Origin: Salisaeta longa DSM 21114
Lineage (GTDB): Bacteria; Bacteroidota; Rhodothermia; Rhodothermales; Salinibacteraceae
Direction: 5' to 3'
DNA: 64,000 nucleotides
NCBI RefSeq assembly: GCF_000419585.1
Contig: NZ_ATTH01000001.1
Coordinates: 1 to 64,000, forward strand
The translations under genes and the position numbers were made by a program. The stretch's first letter is position 1. The number at the start of each line of letters is the position of its first letter. The notes under the pieces were generated by a model. It saw only the letters and a program-made list of their open reading frames with translations, did no database searches and was not told the DNA's origin. Positions 17,095 to 26,995 of this stretch are shown here, one piece after another.

Positions 17095-19224
17095 GTGACG
17101 TTCCTCAATCCGCTGGCGTTGTTGGCGCTGGCCGCCGTGGGCGTTCCGCTGGTGCTGCACCTGCTCAACCTGCGCAAACCCCAGCGCGTCGACTTCAGCT
17201 CGTTGGCCTTTGTGGAGGCGCTTAAGGAGACCGCCGTGCAGCGCGTTCGCGTAAAGCGGTGGATCTTGCTCGCGTTGCGCATGCTGGCCATTGCGTGCCT
17301 GGTGCTGGCGTTTGCCCGGCCCACGGTGGAACGTGCGTGGATGGGCACGGCGGCGCCCACGGCCCGCACGGCGCATGCCCTGGTCGTCGACAACTCAATG
17401 TCGATGGGGCGTACGGCGCCCACCGGCGGGACGCTGCTCGACCAAGCGCGGGCGGCGGCAAACGGCGTGCTGGGGGCGGCCACCACCGACGACGTCGTGG
17501 CGCTGCAGCCGACGGCTGCGACCGAGGCAACCGCCATTGGGCGCACGGCGAGCCTGGACCGCGTGCGTGCGGGGCTGGAGCGTTTGGAGCCTTTGGCGGG
17601 CGCCGCGTCGCTGGCCGAGCGCATGACCACCGCGGCCCGCGCGCTAACCGATGCCCCGCTGCCGCGCCGCGTCGTGTATGGCATCAGCGATGGGCAAGCA
17701 ACGCAACTGGGCGACTCGCTCCAACAGCCGTGGCCCGCCGGCGTCCAGCCGGTGCTGCTTCCGCTGCCCTCCGCCGCCACGGCCAACGTCGCCGTCACCG
17801 GCGTGCGCATCGTCAGCCGCATCATCGAGCGCGGGCAGCCCGTCACCATCGAGGCGACGCTGATGAACCATGGCCCGCAGACGGTGCGCGACGTGGTCGC
17901 CAGTGCGTACCTCGCCGACGCCCGCGTGGCGCAAGCAACCGCTACGCTGCCGCCTAACGACTCGACCACCGTAACCTTTACGGCAACGCCCAGCCGGCGC
18001 GGCTGGCTGCGCGGTCGCATCGCCATCGACGCGGATCCGTTTACGGCCGATAACGAGCGGTTCTTTACGCTGCACGTGCCGCGCATGCGCCGCGTGCTGC
18101 TGGTGCGCGGGCAAGGCACCGATGCGATGCGCTATGTATCGCTGGCCCTGGCGCGGCCCCTCACCAACGAACGGATTGGCTTTCGTACCACCACCATTGC
18201 AGAGAGCGCCCTCTCGGCCACGGCGCTGGGGCGCTACGACGCCGTGGTGCTCGTTGGCCCGCGCGATCTGTCGAGCGGCGAGGTGCAGGCGCTGGCGCGG
18301 TACGTGCGTAACGGCGGCGGCTTGCTGTTCTTTCCCAACGCGCAGGCCCAACCGGCCGACTACACCGCGCTGCTGCAGGCCTTAGGCCAGGGGCGCGTGG
18401 TGGGCTTCAGCGGGGCACTGGGCGGACGCGCGTCGGTGGCGTCGTTTGCGAACGTGGCGCTTAAGCATCCGCTGTTTGAGGGCGTGTTTGCTTCGCGGCG
18501 CGGCGGCGTGCGGGTCGAGTCGCCGGCGCTGTACTACCTGCTCAACATGCGGTTTGGCGGCGGGCAGCAGCAGGCGCTCATCACGCTGTCCAACGGCTAT
18601 CCCTTGCTTACCGATATGCGCCACGGCACGGGGCGCGCGCTTTTTATGGCCGCTGCACCCGCGCCGCGTTGGACGGACCTGCCCCTGCGCGGGCTGTTTG
18701 TGCCGCTGCTCTACCGGTCGGTGTTTTACTTGTCGTCGGGGGGGCGCGCCGCATCGCCCGCACTCATTGCAGGGCGCACGGGCGAGCTCCGGCTGCCGGG
18801 CGTACCGCCCGATGCCGTCGTGCGGCTCGTAGGACCCGCGGGCCGCGAGTGGCGTCCGTCGCAGCGCCGCGCCTTCGGGGCCACCGTCCTGAGCGTGGGC
18901 GCTAACCTGCATACCACCGGCTGGTACGACGTGCGCACCGCCGATTCGCTTGTGCAGCGCGTGGCCGTCAATCTCGCGCCCGAGGAGTCGAACCTGCGCG
19001 CCCTCGCCCCCGACAGCATCGCGCAGCACCTGTCGGCTGTGTTCGGACAATCGGTGCAGGTGGTTGCCCCGGAGAACCTGCAGGCCGCAACTGTAACCAG
19101 CGCCCTGCGCGCCAGCCAAACCGGCACCGAAATCTGGAACGTGTTTTTGCTCCTGGCGTTGCTATGCTTGGTTGCAGAGATGCTCTTGGTACGCTACTGG
19201 ACGCCAGAAGAAGCCGCTGCGTAG
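17095..19224 (+). CDS. BatA-domain membrane protein
   Basis: The 709-residue protein begins VTFLNPLALLALAAVGVPLV, the BatA N-terminal anchor, followed by LHLLNLRKPQRVDFSSL and a second helix near residue 65 (WILLALRMLAIACLVLAFA). A VWA-like part with VDNSMSMGR follows, then a long extracytoplasmic region including a glutamine-amidotransferase-like segment (YVRNGGGLLFFPN), and a last helix near the C-terminus. BatA proteins are linked to envelope stress and aerotolerance, but the mechanism is unclear. The GTG at 17095 is the likely start because the family begins at this TFLNP motif. Confidence 0.75.
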   Translation: MTFLNPLALLALAAVGVPLVLHLLNLRKPQRVDFSSLAFVEALKETAVQRVRVKRWILLALRMLAIACLVLAFARPTVERAWMGTAAPTARTAHALVVDNSMSMGRTAPTGGTLLDQARAAANGVLGAATTDDVVALQPTAATEATAIGRTASLDRVRAGLERLEPLAGAASLAERMTTAARALTDAPLPRRVVYGISDGQATQLGDSLQQPWPAGVQPVLLPLPSAATANVAVTGVRIVSRIIERGQPVTIEATLMNHGPQTVRDVVASAYLADARVAQATATLPPNDSTTVTFTATPSRRGWLRGRIAIDADPFTADNERFFTLHVPRMRRVLLVRGQGTDAMRYVSLALARPLTNERIGFRTTTIAESALSATALGRYDAVVLVGPRDLSSGEVQALARYVRNGGGLLFFPNAQAQPADYTALLQALGQGRVVGFSGALGGRASVASFANVALKHPLFEGVFASRRGGVRVESPALYYLLNMRFGGGQQQALITLSNGYPLLTDMRHGTGRALFMAAAPAPRWTDLPLRGLFVPLLYRSVFYLSSGGRAASPALIAGRTGELRLPGVPPDAVVRLVGPAGREWRPSQRRAFGATVLSVGANLHTTGWYDVRTADSLVQRVAVNLAPEESNLRALAPDSIAQHLSAVFGQSVQVVAPENLQAATVTSALRASQTGTEIWNVFLLLALLCLVAEMLLVRYWTPEEAAA

Positions 19225-19287
19225 CGACGCCTACGCATCCTGCAAGCGCTTTTCTCTCCGACAACTGTCCGCCACGCTCATGGGCCG

Positions 19288-19878
19288 ATGACGTCGTCAA
19301 TGCTTGCATGGCTCCACATAGGGCTCATTGGTGCCTTCGTGACGGCTACGTCGCTCACGCTGAGCGTTGCCGTGGTGCGCCGCCTGCGGGTGCGCCGGCC
19401 CCTGATGACGTGGACCTGCGGCCCGGTAACGTGCATTCCGCTGGGGCCCACGCTCTTTTTGCTGCTTGTGGGCGTTGGGGTGGCCTATCAGGTGAGTCAG
19501 GGCGGGGCCCCGCCGCGCTACGTGGTGCTGGGCTATCCGGTGGGGGGCCTGTGCTGGTGGGCTGCGACCTGGATTGCCCGCACCCGCATCGTCTCGGCCT
19601 ACGGCCTCATCCCTGAGCTTTCGGCGCCAGAACGCAGCGTGGCCTGGAGCCAGATCCGCGACTACGTGCAAACGACCCGCGACGGACGTACCTACTACCG
19701 TTTCTTCTACGTCGATAGCAACGACCAGTGGCAGCGTCTTGACTGGTTCGTTCCCGCCTCGCACGAGGCCGCTTTTGCAGCGTTGGTCCAGGAGAAGTTG
19801 GACGCCCGCTTTGCGCCAACGGAGGAGCTGCCCAGCATTGACCTCACCACGCTTCGCGACGAATCGAAGTCGTCGTAA
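19288..19878 (+). CDS. Membrane protein with PH-like soluble part, unknown function
   Basis: 196 residues. Three hydrophobic helices (about 5-30, 46-70, 78-98) are followed by a soluble domain beginning RIVSAYGLIPELSAPERSVA and WSQIRDYVQTTRDGRTYY. The W-x-x-I-x-x-Y-V strand pattern resembles bacterial PH domains found after membrane helices. No enzyme motif is visible. It ends the plus-strand run that starts at 12.5 kb. Confidence 0.5.
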   Translation: MTSSMLAWLHIGLIGAFVTATSLTLSVAVVRRLRVRRPLMTWTCGPVTCIPLGPTLFLLLVGVGVAYQVSQGGAPPRYVVLGYPVGGLCWWAATWIARTRIVSAYGLIPELSAPERSVAWSQIRDYVQTTRDGRTYYRFFYVDSNDQWQRLDWFVPASHEAAFAALVQEKLDARFAPTEELPSIDLTTLRDESKSS

Positions 19879-19909
19879 TGTGCGTCACTCGCTCGCGACG
19901 CCGACCTTT

Positions 19910-20476
19910 TCACGATGCCGGATGAAACGCGTCCGTCTTTGCGCTGGACGGCTGCTCGTTCCACAGGTAGCCCAGAATAACGGCGCCCGGCAGCGGGGCG
20001 GCAAGCAAAACCAGGGAAACGATCCCTGTAACGGTCGTCCGTTCTAACAAATCAAGAGGCGACGTAAGCGGAAGCACCGGCAACAGGTTGTACAAGCCGG
20101 CCCCAATGACGAGCGCAAGCGCCACGCTCCACGTCCAAACCGCGGACGTGTGGGCCGTGTACACCGCATGCAGCCGCCGTGCAGGCTCTTTGGGTGCATC
20201 GAAGCCGTGAACGTGCACCAGAAGCCGCAGCCGCTTATCGTCTATCGTCTCCTGACGGGCTTGGTGGGCGGCGAAGGCACAGGCTGCGGCAGCCAGCGCG
20301 AGCAACACGAGGCCAGCGATGCCGCCTAGCCATCCCACAAGAGCCCCGGTCGTTGCTGTCGCCGGTCTAAAAACGTAAGGGAGCCCTACCAGGAGCAGGC
20401 CCACGGCAACGGAATGCCGATCTGCAGTGTAGCGAAATATGTCCCATGTGATGTCTCCCCACGATAGATCGTTCAT
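19910..20476 (-). CDS. Hypothetical four-helix membrane protein
   Basis: 188 residues with four predicted membrane helices (about 23-40, 45-68, 112-132, 146-172). A charged cytoplasmic loop of about 40 residues between helices 2 and 3 contains RQETIDDKRLRLLVHVHGFD. I recognise no family. It is convergent with the preceding membrane protein gene and divergent from the DMT transporter gene. Coding is supported by length, hydrophobic pattern and lack of a better frame. Confidence 0.5.
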   Translation of the reverse strand: MNDLSWGDITWDIFRYTADRHSVAVGLLLVGLPYVFRPATATTGALVGWLGGIAGLVLLALAAAACAFAAHQARQETIDDKRLRLLVHVHGFDAPKEPARRLHAVYTAHTSAVWTWSVALALVIGAGLYNLLPVLPLTSPLDLLERTTVTGIVSLVLLAAPLPGAVILGYLWNEQPSSAKTDAFHPAS

Positions 20477-20692
20477 TATGTGCAGCAGATCAAGGAAATT
20501 AGTAAAGCGACGTTAAGGTGAGCGTGGACTTTTATTGTAAGGAATAGCGGCTTGCCTGTCAAAACTGCGGTTGCGCTTCCGTCAGTGTGTTTTCGTGCGC
20601 AAGAGACGGTGGACAAACGGGCCGGTGCAGAAACGCAGGTGTTGCGCATCCGGTACAGGCCGTTCCGTTTTTCTCACCAACAATGCTTCCTG

Positions 20693-21625
20693 ATGGACAG
20701 CAAACCGGTTCTCTATGGCGCGTTGGCAGCGGGCGTTCTGAGCTTCATCTGGGCGCCCATTTTTGTGCGATGGGCGGGCGACGTCCCGGGGCTCGCGCTG
20801 GCCACGTGGCGCACCGTAACCGCGGCCGTCGTGCTGTGGCCGTGGTGGATTCGCGCGCAGCGGCAGGGGACGATGCGTGCCCTCAGCGGCCGCGAGTGGG
20901 TGTTCATCGGGGCAGCGGGCGCCCTCCTTGGGCTTCACTTTGTCGCCTGGATCGAGTCGCTGCAGTACACCTCGGTGGCGAGCGCCTCGGTACTGGTAAC
21001 CACGAGCCCCATCTTTTTGGCGGGTCTCGGCTACGTGGTGCTCGGGGAGCGGCTGCGGTGGGCGACGCTGGGGGCCATCGTGGTGGCGGTTGCCGGAGCG
21101 GCCTGCATTGGATGGGCCGATGCGGGCGCGGGCCCCGGTGGAACCCTGTGGGGCAACGGGCTGGCGCTGGGGGCGGCCCTGCTGGTGAGCGTCTACTTGC
21201 TCATTGGACGGGTGGTGCGGCAGCGGGTGGACTGGTTGGCTTACGTCACGCCGCTGTACACTGTAGCCGCGGCGGTTACGGTGGGGCTGGCGTGGAGCAA
21301 CGACGTTCCGCTCCTGGGCTATTCGGCATGGCCGTATGCCATGGGCATTGCGCTGGCGCTGGGGCCGCAGATCATTGGGCACGGGGCCTTCAACTATGCC
21401 GTGAAGGCCGTTCCGGCGGCGCTGGTGGCGATGCTTGCCTTGCTGGAGCCGGTAGGGGCTTCGCTGCTGGCGTACGGACTCTTCGGCGAGGTGCCCAAGC
21501 CGCTTGCCGTAGCGGGCATGCTGCTGGTGCTTGTGGGCGTTGCGGCGGTGGTGCAGCTACGCCGCGGCGCGGATGGACGTGAAGTGGCGGCGGGGGAGCG
21601 CGTCGAACGTTCGGAGGCCGCGTAG
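20693..21625 (+). CDS. EamA/DMT-superfamily transporter
   Basis: This 310-residue inner-membrane protein has ten hydrophobic helices in two EamA repeats (for example VLSFIWAPIFVRWAGDVPG and, in the second half, ALEPVGA-type LLEPVGASLLAYGLFGE). Family members export amino acids or other small metabolites; the substrate cannot be told from sequence. I chose the ATG at 20693 because the first repeat starts there. Its last 69 bases overlap the 3' end of the glycosyltransferase gene on the opposite strand. Confidence 0.85.
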   Translation: MDSKPVLYGALAAGVLSFIWAPIFVRWAGDVPGLALATWRTVTAAVVLWPWWIRAQRQGTMRALSGREWVFIGAAGALLGLHFVAWIESLQYTSVASASVLVTTSPIFLAGLGYVVLGERLRWATLGAIVVAVAGAACIGWADAGAGPGGTLWGNGLALGAALLVSVYLLIGRVVRQRVDWLAYVTPLYTVAAAVTVGLAWSNDVPLLGYSAWPYAMGIALALGPQIIGHGAFNYAVKAVPAALVAMLALLEPVGASLLAYGLFGEVPKPLAVAGMLLVLVGVAAVVQLRRGADGREVAAGERVERSEAA

Positions 21626-22588
21626 AAAATAGTCGGCGGCGATGAGGCGGCGGTAGGGCATGCGCACGGCCGAGCGGCGGGGCGGCGTGTAGTAGGAGCG
21701 GAGGCGGTGCGCGTCGCGGTAGGCCCGCACCACCGCGCGGGCGCCGGCGGCTTCGCCCTGCAGGAGCATGCGGGCGGCGGCGATGCCGTCGAGGGCGACG
21801 CGCTGCGGAAACACGCGGGCCCACCGGGCCGGGGGCAGGTTTTTGTAGAGCATGAGCAGGCTGTTGCGGAAGTTGTAGTAGATCTTCCGCGGCGTGCCCT
21901 GGGGCAGCGAGGCACCGCCGATGTGGTACACCGTGCTGGATGGAAGGGCGCGCACGCGGTATCCGGCCCGCCACAGGCGCCAGCACAGGTCAATTTCTTC
22001 CATGTGCATCTCGAAGCGCTCGTCGAACCGTCCCACCGCGTCGAAGGCCGCGCGGCGCACCATGCACGCGGCCCCCGTGGCCCAAAAGACATCGCGCGGG
22101 GTGTCGTACTGCCCGCGATCGGGCTCCATGGTGTCGAACACGCGGCCGCGGGTGAACGGATAGCCCAGGCGATCGATGAAGCCGCCCGCCGCCCCCGCAT
22201 ACTCGAAGCGGTCGCGCCGGTCGTACTGCAGCAGCTTGGGTTGCACCGCGCCCAGGGTGGGCTGCGCCTCCATCGCCTCGACCAGCGGATCGAGCCAGCC
22301 GGGCGGCACTTCTACGTCGTTGTTCAGAAACAGCAGGTAGCGCCCGGTGGCGCGCTGCACGGCCGCGTTGTTGCCGCGGGCAAAGAGCCAATTGTCGGGG
22401 TGCTGCACGATGCGAACGTCGGGAAAGGCGGTGCGCACCCAGGGAATGGAGCCGTCGGCGGAGGCGTTGTCGGCCAGGATAATTTCCACATTGGGATACG
22501 TGGTGGCCACCACCGAGGGGAGGCATTGCTGGAGCAGATCGAGGCCGTTCCAGGTGACGATGATGATGGAGACGCGCGGGGCGGGCAT
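21557..22588 (-). CDS. Glycosyltransferase family 2
   Basis: 343 residues. The GT-A fold is clear: VSIIIVTWNGLDLLQQCL at the start, ADNASADGS, a metal-binding LFLNNDVEVPP in place of DXD, and the acceptor-side motif MHMEEIDLCWRLWRAGYRV. This subclass (rhamnosyl/WbbL-like) adds sugars in O-antigen or exopolysaccharide synthesis. No other polysaccharide genes are adjacent. The ATG at 22588 precedes the fold directly; an in-frame ATG at 22606 is possible. It diverges from recQ. Confidence 0.85.
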   Translation of the reverse strand: MPAPRVSIIIVTWNGLDLLQQCLPSVVATTYPNVEIILADNASADGSIPWVRTAFPDVRIVQHPDNWLFARGNNAAVQRATGRYLLFLNNDVEVPPGWLDPLVEAMEAQPTLGAVQPKLLQYDRRDRFEYAGAAGGFIDRLGYPFTRGRVFDTMEPDRGQYDTPRDVFWATGAACMVRRAAFDAVGRFDERFEMHMEEIDLCWRLWRAGYRVRALPSSTVYHIGGASLPQGTPRKIYYNFRNSLLMLYKNLPPARWARVFPQRVALDGIAAARMLLQGEAAGARAVVRAYRDAHRLRSYYTPPRRSAVRMPYRRLIAADYFLRGLRTFDALPRRHFTSIRAAA

Positions 22589-22674
22589 GGGCAGCGGTGG
22601 GCACATGAAAGAAGCGTCGACGTGTAAGGCACGTGCCGGCAACCGTTCCAATCGTGAACTCCCAACAGGTATCC

Positions 22675-24612
22675 ATGCACGCGCACACCCTCCACGCGGC
22701 CCGCGAGGTGCTCCAGCAGCATTGGGGATACGACACCTTTCGCCCGGGACAAAAGGCCATTTTGGGGGCACTTTTTCAGGGACACGACGTGCTGGGCGTA
22801 CTGCCCACCGGCGGCGGAAAGTCCATTTGCTACCAGGTGCCCGCGCTGATGAGCGAGGGGCTGGTGCTGGTTATCTCGCCGCTCATTGCCCTGATGCACG
22901 ACCAGGTGGAGCAGCTGCAGGACCGCGGCATTGCGGCGGCGTACCTCGACAGCACGCTGGGGTACCGCGAGGTGGAGCAGCGCCTCACCGACAGCGAGCA
23001 CGGCCGCTACGATTTGTTGTACGTGGCCCCGGAGCGGCTCGACACGCGCCTGTTTAGCGCGCGCCTCGATTACCTCAACATCAGCCTGCTGGCGGTGGAC
23101 GAGGCCCACTGCGTGAGCGAGTGGGGGCATCATTTTCGCCCGGCGTACCGACAGATTGGCGACGCGCGCGACGCGATGGGCACCCCGCCCGTACTGGCCG
23201 TGACCGCCACGGCCACGCCCGATGTGCGCCGCGACGTGATAGAGCAGCTACAGCTGCGTGATGCGCGGGCGGTGGTGCACGGGTTCGACCGGCCCAACCT
23301 CACGTGGACGGTCTTTCAGGACGCCAACAAGCGCCGCCGCGTGCGTGCGGTGCTCAATGGCGTGCCGGGCACCAGCCTCATCTACGGCAACACGCGGCGC
23401 TCGGTGGAGGAGTGGGCGCAGTGGTTGCAGCACGAGGGCATCAGCGCCGAGCCGTACCACGCCGGACTCTCGGCGCGGCAGCGGGGTGCCGTGCAGCACC
23501 GGTGGATCAGCAACGAGACGCGGGTGGTGGTCGCCACCAACGCTTTTGGCATGGGCATCGACAAGCCCGACGTGCGCTCGGTGATCCACGTCGAAATGCC
23601 GTCATCGGTGGAGTCGTACTATCAGGAGGCAGGCCGCGCGGGCCGCGATGGGGAGCGCGCCCACGCCGTGCTGTTGTACCATCCAAACGACGTAGAGACG
23701 CAGGAGGCGCTGATTGAATCCTCGCATCCCACCGCCAGCGAGACGCGCCGCGTGTACGATGCGGCGTGCAGCATCGGACAGATTCCCGTTGGCACCATGC
23801 CCGACGACCCGGTGCCCATCTCGATGGAAGCGATGCAGCGCGTCACATCGTTTGCGCCGGGCAAGATTCGCACGGCGATGGAGCTTTTGGAGCGGCAGGA
23901 AGCCTGGAAGCGGCTGCCCATCCGGAAGCACACCGGGCGCGTTCGGTTTTTGCAGACGCCGCGCGCCCTGCGGCAGTTCGCGGATCAGTCGTCGAGCGAG
24001 GTGGTGCGGTCGTTTGTGTACACGCTCTTGCGCACCGTGCACGCGGATGCGTTCCGGGACTGGTGGCCGCTGGATGTGCGGCGGCTGGTACGGCGTTCGT
24101 CCCTCTCGCGGGCCCGCGTGATGAACGGCCTCGACTTTTTGGCCGAACGCGGGCTGCTGCGGTGGAACCGCCCCAGCACGGCCGGGCAAATCCAGCTCCT
24201 CGCGCCGCGCGCGCAACAGTGGCCGGTAGACGATGCAACGGTGCGCGCTGCCCGCAAACGTGCCGAGGCGCGGCTGCGCTACATGCAGCGCTACGCCACC
24301 GCCGTCACCTGCCGCCGTCACTTTTTGCTTACGTACTTTGGCGAGGCCCATAGCGAGCGCTGCGGCCAGTGCGACGTGTGCTTGGGGCGCCACCGCCCCG
24401 AGGCCGTGCGGCCTAGCGACGAGTCGGCCCTGCAGCAGATGCTTCGCTACGTGGCCGACGACCGGCCCCGTACGGCTTGGGACGACCTACCCGCCGCGCA
24501 CCGTACCGATGAGCTGCTGCGCTGGCTCCTCACCGAGGACTACCTCGACCTCGACGACCCGCTGGAGGGCCGCTACGTACTCACCGAGAAGGCGAAGCTC
24601 TACATGAAGTAG
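22675..24612 (+). CDS. recQ: ATP-dependent DNA helicase RecQ
   Basis: 645 residues. A superfamily 2 core with Walker A LPTGGGKSICYQ, motif II DEAHCVSEWGHHFRP and motif VI QEAGRAGRDG. A RecQ-Ct zinc-binding part holds the Cys residues of AVTCRRHF and ERCGQCDVCLG, and a winged helix follows. A canonical HRDC domain is not evident at the C-terminus. The enzyme unwinds DNA 3' to 5' in recombination and fork repair. The ATG at 22675 is preferred; a GTG at 22633 is in frame. Confidence 0.9.
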   Translation: MHAHTLHAAREVLQQHWGYDTFRPGQKAILGALFQGHDVLGVLPTGGGKSICYQVPALMSEGLVLVISPLIALMHDQVEQLQDRGIAAAYLDSTLGYREVEQRLTDSEHGRYDLLYVAPERLDTRLFSARLDYLNISLLAVDEAHCVSEWGHHFRPAYRQIGDARDAMGTPPVLAVTATATPDVRRDVIEQLQLRDARAVVHGFDRPNLTWTVFQDANKRRRVRAVLNGVPGTSLIYGNTRRSVEEWAQWLQHEGISAEPYHAGLSARQRGAVQHRWISNETRVVVATNAFGMGIDKPDVRSVIHVEMPSSVESYYQEAGRAGRDGERAHAVLLYHPNDVETQEALIESSHPTASETRRVYDAACSIGQIPVGTMPDDPVPISMEAMQRVTSFAPGKIRTAMELLERQEAWKRLPIRKHTGRVRFLQTPRALRQFADQSSSEVVRSFVYTLLRTVHADAFRDWWPLDVRRLVRRSSLSRARVMNGLDFLAERGLLRWNRPSTAGQIQLLAPRAQQWPVDDATVRAARKRAEARLRYMQRYATAVTCRRHFLLTYFGEAHSERCGQCDVCLGRHRPEAVRPSDESALQQMLRYVADDRPRTAWDDLPAAHRTDELLRWLLTEDYLDLDDPLEGRYVLTEKAKLYMK

Positions 24613-24739
24613 CGTGTCTGCTACAACAACAATCTGCGCATCCGGCAAGCAGCACTGCACTATTGGGTATTGAGATTGCGGGGATTATCCTGTACGTTGC
24701 GTATTGCTTATCAATTTATTCGTATCACTCCATTCTATC

Positions 24740-26110
24740 ATGATGTACGTTTTATCTGCTAGTGTTGGTCTGCTGTTGGGAGGTGTGGTTGCCTACTTAT
24801 ACGCTGCTCAGCAAACCGCAAAGGCGGAGTCGGCACGCAAGGCCCTGCGTGATCAAATCGACAATCAGGCGGCCCAGCACGAAAGGCACCTACAGCAGCA
24901 GCGAGAAACGTACGAACAGCGTATTGAGAAGCTCGTGGACGAGCGAAACACGTTGGAGGAGCGTGTAAACGAGCTCTCTGAAGAAAGGGGCGAACTGCGA
25001 AGTGCAAACGAAGAACTGGAGCAGCAGCTGAAAACGCAGGAAAGTTCGCTCGAAGCGCAACAAGAACGGCTGCGGGAGCAGTTTGAGAACCTAGCGAACG
25101 ACATTTTGGAAAAGAAGAGCGAAACCTTCATTGCGCGCAACGAGAAAAATATTAATACGTTGCTGAAGCCTCTTAACAAAAAGATGAAGGATTTTCGGGA
25201 GGTGGTGCAGGAGACGTACGAGAAAAATCTAGAAGGCCGCAGCGCGCTCAAAACGGAGATTCATACGCTGACCAAGCTCAACCAGGAGATGAGCCAGCGC
25301 GCGAGCGACTTAGCAACGGCGCTCGAAGGGCAATCCAAAACGCAGGGCGACTGGGGTGAGATGATCCTGGAGCGCATCCTCGAAGAATCGGGGCTTACCA
25401 AGGGCCGGGAGTACGAAACGCAAGTTAGCGAAACGGTGGATGGGAGGAGGCTGCGGCCCGATGTGGTGGTTAAGCTCCCAAACGACCGGTTCGTGGTCGT
25501 CGACGCCAAGGTTTCCATTACCGCCTACCGGCGCTACGTCTCGGCAAAAGGCGACGGGGAGCGCGCGGGCGCCGAGGAAGACGGAGAACAAACCTCCGAA
25601 AAGCATCTCCAGCAGCATATTGAATCGGTGCGCAACCACGTGCAGACGTTAAGTGGAAAGCCATACGATCGCTTATACGACGACCGTAGCCCCGACTTTG
25701 TCCTGCTGTTTATGCCTATTGAACCGGCGTTTGCACTGGCCTTGCAGCACGACGAGCAACTTTACCAGGATGCCTTCGACAAGCACGTCATTATCGTAAG
25801 TCCGACGACGCTGCAGGCTACACTGGCTACCATTGCAAACATCTGGCGACATGAACATCAGAGCCGCAACGCGCAAAAGATTGCAGAACGAGGTGGAAAA
25901 CTCTACGACAAGTTCGTTTTGTTTGCGGAGGCACTCGAGGATGTGGGCAAGCGCATCGACCAAGTCCAGGAGAGCTACCAAACGGTGCGCAATCGATTGG
26001 TGGATGGAAGAGGAAACCTCACGCGACAGGTAGAAATGCTGCAAGAACTAAGGGTTGACAGCAAAAAGTCGCTTCCCGAATCGGTGGCCCGCGATGCGTT
26101 AGACACATGA
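24740..26110 (+). CDS. rmuC: RmuC-like DNA recombination protein
   Basis: 456 residues. One N-terminal membrane helix (YVLSASVGLLLGGVVAYLY), a long coiled coil (about residues 25-140) rich in Glu, Arg and Gln, then the RmuC nuclease-like domain with GDWGEMILERILEESGL, RPDVVVKLPNDRFVVVDAKV and HVIIVSPTTLQATL. RmuC limits inversion at short inverted repeats; a PD-(D/E)xK-like fold is assumed. The gene follows recQ by about 130 AT-rich bases and seems less GC-rich than its neighbours. The start at 24740 lies just before the membrane helix. Confidence 0.85.
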   Translation: MMYVLSASVGLLLGGVVAYLYAAQQTAKAESARKALRDQIDNQAAQHERHLQQQRETYEQRIEKLVDERNTLEERVNELSEERGELRSANEELEQQLKTQESSLEAQQERLREQFENLANDILEKKSETFIARNEKNINTLLKPLNKKMKDFREVVQETYEKNLEGRSALKTEIHTLTKLNQEMSQRASDLATALEGQSKTQGDWGEMILERILEESGLTKGREYETQVSETVDGRRLRPDVVVKLPNDRFVVVDAKVSITAYRRYVSAKGDGERAGAEEDGEQTSEKHLQQHIESVRNHVQTLSGKPYDRLYDDRSPDFVLLFMPIEPAFALALQHDEQLYQDAFDKHVIIVSPTTLQATLATIANIWRHEHQSRNAQKIAERGGKLYDKFVLFAEALEDVGKRIDQVQESYQTVRNRLVDGRGNLTRQVEMLQELRVDSKKSLPESVARDALDT

Positions 26111-26167
26111 CTGATGGCACCACGGGCCCGCCGAGCACAATATCCGAAAAGAGTCTTCAGACAGCGG

Positions 26168-26875
26168 CTATTCGGTGGCGCCGGCTTCCCACCCTTCCGT
26201 GATGATCCGGTCCTCGGGGATGCCGCGTTCGGCAAGCGCGTCGGTGGTTTGGACCACCATCTCGGGCACGCCGCACACGTAGATGTCTGCGCTGTCGAGG
26301 GCATCGCTCCAGTCGTTCAGGTGCTCCTGCACGAAGCCCGTCCGGCCGCTCCACTCCTCATCCGACAGCACGAAGTCGACGGAAAGGGATGCGTAGTCGG
26401 TGGACAGGTGGTCGAGCGTCTCGCGATAGATCAGGTCGTCCTGGGTGCGCTCGCCGTGTACAAACAGGGCGTTGCCGGTGCCTTCGTTCAGGTAATGCTT
26501 TAGCAGCGCCATCATGGGGGTGATGCCCGTGCCGGTGGAGAAAAACACCGCATCGCGGGCGGGCTCCCGCAAGTACAGGTTTCCGGATAGATCCGTGATG
26601 GTTACGGTGTCGCCAATCCTGCGGGTGTCCATCCACGAGGATACGGTGCCGTCGGGGTAGCGCTTAATGGTGAGCGCAATAGACGAGGTTCCAGGAAGCG
26701 TGACGGGCGTGTAGGGGCGCAGCACGGGCGCGTCCTCGTCCGGCTGTTCGATCCGGATTTGCGTGTGTTGGCCCGGCTGGAAGTCGAAGGTGTGGCCGGG
26801 CACCTCCAAGATGAACTGCTTGACGTGGGGCGTGATGGGGTGGATGGAGGTGATTGTGGCTTCGTGGGTCGTCAT
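26168..26875 (-). CDS. Ferredoxin-NADP reductase-like FAD/NAD(P)H oxidoreductase
   Basis: 235 residues, the minimal FNR module: FAD-binding barrel with RPYTPVTLPG (RxYS/T motif at about residues 53-56) and the phosphate-binding GDTVTITDLSGNLYL, then a nucleotide-binding half with FFSTGTGITPMMALL and C-terminal YVCGVPEMV. No 2Fe-2S domain is fused, so electrons must pass to a separate ferredoxin or other acceptor. The start is the ATG at 26875, directly at the barrel. Confidence 0.8.
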   Translation of the reverse strand: MTTHEATITSIHPITPHVKQFILEVPGHTFDFQPGQHTQIRIEQPDEDAPVLRPYTPVTLPGTSSIALTIKRYPDGTVSSWMDTRRIGDTVTITDLSGNLYLREPARDAVFFSTGTGITPMMALLKHYLNEGTGNALFVHGERTQDDLIYRETLDHLSTDYASLSVDFVLSDEEWSGRTGFVQEHLNDWSDALDSADIYVCGVPEMVVQTTDALAERGIPEDRIITEGWEAGATE

Positions 26876-26995
26876 AAACCAAGGGGACGTTTGTGATTGA
26901 TGGTTACGAACAGTATGCTTACCGCGTGTAGTCTTGCATGATACATGGCTGCTGTGACGTATCGGTGATCCTCCCCCGGCGGCCCGCCCCCGTCC

